Of a stretch of 26,882 bases of DNA, positions 24,429 to 26,882 are shown one piece after another; position 1 is the first letter of the stretch; every line of letters starts with the position of its first letter. The translations under genes and the position numbers were made by a program. The notes beneath the pieces were generated by a model. The model was given only the letters and a program-made list of their open reading frames with translations, did no database searches and was not told the DNA's origin. Source of the DNA: BMS3ABIN04 sp965554225. Lineage in GTDB: Bacteria; Bacteroidota; Ignavibacteria; Ignavibacteriales; Melioribacteraceae. The stretch lies in contig CBEVZC010000030.1 of NCBI GenBank assembly GCA_965554225.1, forward strand, positions 1 to 26,882, given 5' to 3'.

Positions 24429-24978
24429 TTTTTAATTTAATTTTAATATTATTATAAGCAAGACTAAAAGAAGCTAAGGTAAGTCCGTCCCAAATTTTGT
24501 TACCAGTAATCAAATTCTGTAATTGTTCAAAAGTAAAATACAGGGTTTCCATTCCTTCTTCAGTGGCATCTTTAGGCAGGGGATCATAAAACAAACCGGT
24601 AGCAATATATAATTTACACATTTCATCGCTTGCACCGGTATAAGGAGAAAACTCACCGATATATTCAAGTAGGTTAGCAGTAAAACCTGTTTCCTCGCGC
24701 AATTCTTTTAGTGCATTTTCTTTCGGAGGAAGTTTTGAACCGTTAAGTCCGCAAGGGAATTCCAAGCTGTCTTTTTGATTGAGATAACGGAATTGTTTTA
24801 CAAGAATAATTTTATTTTCGGATGTTATAGGAATAATCATTGTGGAGCCATTGGTGTGAACGTAATGGTATTCTCCTTTGGCTCCATTCTCAATTACAAA
24901 ATTATCTAAGTTATAACTCCAGTGGTCATTGGTAAAAATAGTTTTTTGACTAAACTTTGTCCACTTTTTAGTAGCCAT
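24421..24978 (-). CDS. NUDIX hydrolase, ADP-ribose pyrophosphatase-like
   Basis: 185 residues. The NUDIX helix is KELREETGF (91-99), in place of the consensus REUxEExGU, preceded by PCGLNGSKLPPKENAL. The upstream glutamate of the consensus (GX5E) is replaced by Leu and the Arg by Lys, but the metal-binding E-x-x-E-E core is intact. The surroundings (IILVKQFRYLNQKDSLEFPCG and GASDEMCKLYIATGL) match ADP-ribose/nucleoside-diphosphate-sugar hydrolases. The ATG (24976-24978) overlaps the ndk stop as TAATG. Substrate not determined. Confidence 0.87.
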   Translation of the reverse strand: MATKKWTKFSQKTIFTNDHWSYNLDNFVIENGAKGEYHYVHTNGSTMIIPITSENKIILVKQFRYLNQKDSLEFPCGLNGSKLPPKENALKELREETGFTANLLEYIGEFSPYTGASDEMCKLYIATGLFYDPLPKDATEEGMETLYFTFEQLQNLITGNKIWDGLTLASFSLAYNNIKIKLKND

Positions 24979-25409
24979 TAAAATCCGTTGTTTTCCAGAA
25001 GTTCTTTTCTGGAGAAAAAGTGTGAGATTTCAATTGCGGCATTTTCATTCGAATCCGATCCGTGCACAATATTGCGTTCTATGCTTTCGGCAAACATTTT
25101 TCTAATTGTACCTTCTTCGGCGTTTTCGGGATTTGTAGCTCCAATTAATTTTCTAAAATCCTCAACGGCATTTTCTTTTTCCAATGCAATCGGTACACAA
25201 GGTCCTGATGTCATATACATAATAAGGTCGTTAAAAAACGGTCTTTCTTGATGTACTTCATAAAAACCGCCGGCCGAATCTTTGTTTAATCTAACCATTT
25301 TCATCGCAAGTATTTTAAATCCCGCTTCATTTATTTTAGAAACTACTTGACCAATAAGATTTTTTTCAACACAGTCAGGTTTAAGTATAGCTAATGTTCT
25401 GTTATTCAA
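24978..25409 (-). CDS. ndk: nucleoside diphosphate kinase
   Basis: 143 residues, standard length. It transfers phosphate from NTP to NDP through a phosphohistidine, here H116 in NIVHGSDS. Other family marks: TLAILKPD at the N-terminus, FYEVHQERPFF, and TSGPCVPIALEKENAV. The start is a TTG at 25407-25409, with GGAGG six bases upstream; it is the only start that keeps the N-terminal strand MNNRTLAILKPD. It follows the small membrane protein by 32 bases and overlaps the NUDIX gene. Confidence 0.97.
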   Translation of the reverse strand: MNNRTLAILKPDCVEKNLIGQVVSKINEAGFKILAMKMVRLNKDSAGGFYEVHQERPFFNDLIMYMTSGPCVPIALEKENAVEDFRKLIGATNPENAEEGTIRKMFAESIERNIVHGSDSNENAAIEISHFFSRKELLENNGF

Positions 25410-25441
25410 ATTATTCCTCCAAAATTAAATCTGTTTAATAC

Positions 25442-25648
25442 TTACTTAATATTTATAGATTTTCGCTGCTTACTCCATTTATTCAGCAGCGCTATCGAAA
25501 AGCTAAGAAATACAATAAATCCAATAACGGCAAAGATAATTTTCCAAAGTTCACCTTTTGAAAGAGTGTTTATCAGAACAACAAAACTAAACAATGTCAT
25601 GGCTGAATTTAGAACCAAAATTATTGCAGTTTTATTTCTCTTTGTCAT
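25442..25648 (-). CDS. small membrane protein of unknown function
   Basis: 68 residues with two membrane helices (about 8-30 and 35-56), a basic N-terminus (MTKRNKT) and a basic C-terminus (NKWSKQRKSINIK), which suggests both ends face the cytoplasm. It lies between sucD and ndk on the same strand with gaps of 35 and 32 bases. No family recognised; the ATG lacks a strong ribosome site. The operon-like position and clean membrane pattern make it likely real. Confidence 0.65.
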   Translation of the reverse strand: MTKRNKTAIILVLNSAMTLFSFVVLINTLSKGELWKIIFAVIGFIVFLSFSIALLNKWSKQRKSINIK

Positions 25649-25683
25649 TATAAATTTAACAAGACAAAATAATTAAGTAAAAA

Positions 25684-26616
25684 TTATTTAACTTTTACTT
25701 TCCTTCTTTTTGTGTTCACTTTAGGAGCAGTTTTTTTAGTGTTTTTTTCTTCTAAAGCTTTTTTCATAGTTATACCTATTTCAGCCGGGCTGATTGAGAC
25801 ATGAATTCCTGCTCTTTTTAAAGCTTTAATTTTTTCATCTGCTGTTCCTTTGCCGCCTGAAATTATAGCGCCTGCATGACCCATTCGTCTTCCGGGAGGT
25901 GCGGTTCTTCCGGCTATAAATCCCACCACCGGTTTATCGACATATTTTTTTATGTATTTAGCAGCTTCTTCTTCCGCCGATCCGCCGATTTCACCAATCA
26001 TAACAATTCCTTCTGTACCGGGATCTTCGTTGAAAAGTTTTATAATGTCAATGAATTGAGAACCTATAATCGGATCGCCACCAATTCCTATACAAGTTGA
26101 TTGTCCAATTTTAAGATCGGATAATTGTTTTACTGCTTCATAAGTTAAGGTACCGCTGCGCGATATTACACCAATTTTACCTTTTCGATGAATGAATCCG
26201 GGCATAATTCCTATTTTAGCTTTGCCGGGGGAAATAATTCCGGGGCAGTTAGGACCAATCAATCTAACATCTTTATCACGAATAGTATCGTAAACCTTAA
26301 CCATATCCTTTGTAGGAATGCCTTCGGTAATACAAACAATAAGTTTTACCCCTGAGTTAGCAGCTTCTAAAATTGCGTCTGCAGCAAACGGAGGCGGGAC
26401 AAAAATAGCAGAAGCATTTGCTTTTTCATGTTTAACAGCATCGGCAACGGTATTATAAACCGGCACGCCGAGATGTTTTTTACCGCCTTTACCGGGCGTG
26501 ACTCCTGCAACAACTTTAGTTCCATACTCAATCATTTGACTTGTATGAAAAGAACCTTCACTACCTGTAATGCCTTGAACTACAACACGAGTTCGTTTGT
26601 CAAGAAGAATACTCAT
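25684..26616 (-). CDS. sucD: succinyl-CoA synthetase alpha subunit
   Basis: 310 residues. It forms succinate and ATP/GTP from succinyl-CoA with SucC. The CoA-binding Rossmann start VVQGITGSEGSFHTSQMIEYGTKV is followed by GGVTPGKGG-type sequence (VAGVTPGKGGKKHLG), GPNCPGIISP, SRSGTLTYEAV, and the phosphohistidine in RRMGHAGAI (H247). The last 20 residues are an added basic tail (KNTKKTAPKVNTKRRKVKVK) beyond the usual end. AAGGAAA lies upstream of the ATG at 26614-26616. TTGTAG-17-TATTAA further upstream is a possible promoter. No sucC is in the window. Confidence 0.96.
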   Translation of the reverse strand: MSILLDKRTRVVVQGITGSEGSFHTSQMIEYGTKVVAGVTPGKGGKKHLGVPVYNTVADAVKHEKANASAIFVPPPFAADAILEAANSGVKLIVCITEGIPTKDMVKVYDTIRDKDVRLIGPNCPGIISPGKAKIGIMPGFIHRKGKIGVISRSGTLTYEAVKQLSDLKIGQSTCIGIGGDPIIGSQFIDIIKLFNEDPGTEGIVMIGEIGGSAEEEAAKYIKKYVDKPVVGFIAGRTAPPGRRMGHAGAIISGGKGTADEKIKALKRAGIHVSISPAEIGITMKKALEEKNTKKTAPKVNTKRRKVKVK

Positions 26617-26689
26617 TTTAGTTTCCTTTTGAATTAATAGATTAGCAAAATTTCAACTACAAAACTTAACAAAATTTCTTTGAAAGTAT

Positions 26690-26882
26690 TTAATAAATTT
26701 TTGTTTTATAGCAGAAAGTAAAATTATTTTCGTTGGGTCTAATCAATATTTTATCAAATGTAAGGCGCATGTTTTGCTTATTCACGCTATTTTCCATTTC
26801 CACTAAAATCTTACTCCCGTTTTCTTTTTGGAAACGGACGGTCTGCCAGCCTAAAAACATTTGGGCGCCGTTCTCTTGTAAT
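26690..26882 (-). CDS. C-terminal end of an unidentified protein (cut by the right edge)
   Basis: On the minus strand an open frame enters from the right edge and ends at TAA (26690-26692) after 63 codons, with no internal stop. The residues read LQENGAQMFLGWQTVRF, then ENGSKILVEMENSVNKQNMRL, and end in FTFCYKTKIY; the alternating pattern suggests beta structure. No family recognised. It would stop 73 bases before sucD. The rest of the gene lies outside the window. Confidence 0.6.
   Translation of the reverse strand, partial: LQENGAQMFLGWQTVRFQKENGSKILVEMENSVNKQNMRLTFDKILIRPNENNFTFCYKTKIY

Noticed and set aside
24988..25251. 87-residue plus-strand open frame
   Set aside because: Antisense to ndk, whose catalytic motif is intact.
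1..26882. CRISPR array, prophage or transposon
   Set aside because: No regularly spaced direct repeats, integrase, transposase or paired terminal repeats were seen on either strand.

Overview
The window is AT-rich (about one third G+C by eye) and densely coded. It looks like the chromosome of a Bacteroidota/Chlorobi-group bacterium, most likely of the Ignavibacteria type. The signs are a complex I operon of eleven genes without nuoEFG, a TonB-dependent receptor followed by a DUF4249-like lipoprotein, a tRNA-Glu whose acceptor stem closes with a G1-U72 pair and lacks an encoded CCA, and many lipoproteins. The taxonomic call is an inference from gene content, not a measurement.

Layout, left to right. 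(1) 1-1027, minus strand: an Fe-S cluster assembly operon runs off the left edge. It holds an Rrf2-type regulator, a small protein of unknown function and an IscA/HesB-family protein cut by the window end. A perfect 13-bp palindrome just upstream of the regulator matches the core of the IscR type-1 operator. (2) 1243-11644, minus strand: a complete nuoABCDHIJKLMN operon, read from nuoA at the right, with a good sigma70-like promoter (TTGACA-17-TAGTTT). (3) 11765-12724, minus: an MprF-C-terminal/DUF2156-like acyltransferase homologue. (4) 12725-13119: a divergent gap with a long hairpin, a second inverted repeat and tRNA-Glu(CTC). (5) 13120-14583, plus: tgt (queuosine tRNA modification) and yajC (Sec accessory), ended by a clear terminator. 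(6) 14663-15550, plus: an agmatinase-family enzyme, then a 448-bp gap without genes. (7) 15999-17318, plus: an NfeD-family membrane serine protease, convergent with (8) 17322-22046, minus: a three-gene outer-membrane cassette of TonB-dependent receptor, DUF4249-like lipoprotein, and a lipoprotein with two PEGA domains and a seven-repeat beta-propeller. (9) 22133-26616, minus: sucD, a small two-helix membrane protein, ndk, a NUDIX hydrolase, a NamZ/DUF1343 lipoprotein and another lipoprotein, tightly packed and probably cotranscribed. (10) 26690-26882, minus: the C-terminal end of an unidentified protein entering from the right edge.

Most of the window is housekeeping: respiration, Fe-S assembly, tRNA modification, secretion, nucleotide and succinyl-CoA metabolism. 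I see no CRISPR array, transposase, phage gene or recognisable defence system. The parts least explained by known biology are the receptor/DUF4249/PEGA-propeller cassette, the paired inverted repeats at 12773-12851, the 26-residue tandem duplication in NuoL, and the small unknown protein inside the Fe-S operon.
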